Source: Sandaracinaceae bacterium (GTDB lineage: Bacteria; Myxococcota_A; Polyangia; Polyangiales; Sandaracinaceae). Taken from it: a DNA stretch of 64,000 nucleotides. The position numbers and the translations under genes are program-made. Position 1 is the first letter of the stretch; each line of letters begins with the position of its first letter. The stretch is from contig JAVJQK010000033.1 of assembly GCA_040218145.1 (NCBI GenBank), positions 186,001-250,000 of the forward strand, in the 5' to 3' direction. Below, one piece after another: positions 63,866 to 64,000 of the stretch. The notes beneath the pieces were generated by a model. That model did no database searches. It was not told where the DNA came from and worked only from the letters and a program-made list of their open reading frames with translations.

Positions 63866-64000
63866 GGCGGCTCGGCCCGATCGCGTTCGCGATGCTGCTG
63901 GGCTGGGCGTCCCCGGGCGCGGCCCAGGACGGAGGCCGGCGTGACGAGGGCGCGGACGCGCGCGACGCGGGGGTGGCGCGCCGCACGCCGCGAACCACGC
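63862..64000 (+). CDS. Exported protein, N-terminal fragment (cut by window end)
   Basis: The frame opens at GTG 63862, overlapping the stop of the fusion gene (GTGA), and stays open to the window edge. The first 22 codons make a signal peptide, RRLGPIAFAMLLGWASPGAA, followed by a charged Asp/Arg-rich start of the mature protein. The family cannot be told from 46 residues. Its coupling makes it a fifth member of the ion-transport operon. Confidence 0.65.
   Translation, partial: MRRLGPIAFAMLLGWASPGAAQDGGRRDEGADARDAGVARRTPRTT

Overview
The window is very GC-rich, densely coded bacterial chromosome. Several features point to a myxobacterium, probably Myxococcota of the Polyangia/Sandaracinaceae kind: the codon bias, the number of secreted lipoproteins with Cys-rich or calcium-binding repeats, a membrane Ser/Thr kinase, hybrid FHA and PAS histidine kinases, and a bacterial Thg1-like protein. 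This placement is an inference from gene content. I found no rRNA, tRNA, CRISPR array, insertion sequence or phage gene. Start codons are often GTG or TTG, and many neighbours overlap by four bases (ATGA or GTGA), which marks translationally coupled operons.

Layout. 1-523 is non-coding with a hexamer-periodic array. 524-4899 (minus) is an operon of a SelW-like thioredoxin-fold protein, a Lon-type AAA protease, a universal-stress-like protein and a PhyH-type dioxygenase. 4978-7420 holds a type II NADH dehydrogenase, SixA and an exported START-like protein. 7568-11023 is a maltoporin-like porin plus a GH13 amylase lipoprotein, which looks like a surface alpha-glucan utilisation pair. 11048-16192 has a protein with an internal duplication, a DUF547 protein, a methyltransferase-fold lipoprotein, a small exported protein and a six-TM Ser/Thr kinase. 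16199-18651 (minus) is argE-argA. 18717-20863 is an alpha/beta hydrolase coupled to a flavoprotein of the dihydrolipoamide dehydrogenase family that lacks the redox cysteines.

20876-35804 carries a small unknown gene with a repeat-rich upstream region, a CXXCH/beta-propeller lipoprotein, a VWA lipoprotein, three histidine kinases, RNase HII with an altered GRG motif, a Ski2-like helicase, a Thg1-like polymerase and a convergent PIN nuclease. 35869-39526 (minus) is a run of unrecognised genes with a tandemly duplicated two-gene cassette (X protein plus HEAT-repeat protein), resembling an immunity-gene array. 39661-45616 (minus) is an RND efflux operon. 45708-48874 (minus) is a tightly coupled five-gene operon of two V4R-like proteins, a small protein, a group-II cysteine-desulfurase-like enzyme and a protein with an internal duplication. 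With the duplicated cassette and the ion-transport operon below, it is one of the three best candidates for an undescribed system.

49070-54899 has a SET-domain protein, a GNAT-nitrilase fusion, a small lipoprotein, a decayed copy of a gene 3' end, a membrane EEP-family phosphohydrolase, a coiled-coil membrane protein and a RimK-like ligase. 55063-64000 is an ion-homeostasis operon: a CPA-like antiporter, TrkA, TrkH, and a 1516-residue protein joining a Na+/H+ exchanger to a long helical region and a C-terminal P-loop NTPase, followed by the start of an exported protein cut by the window edge.
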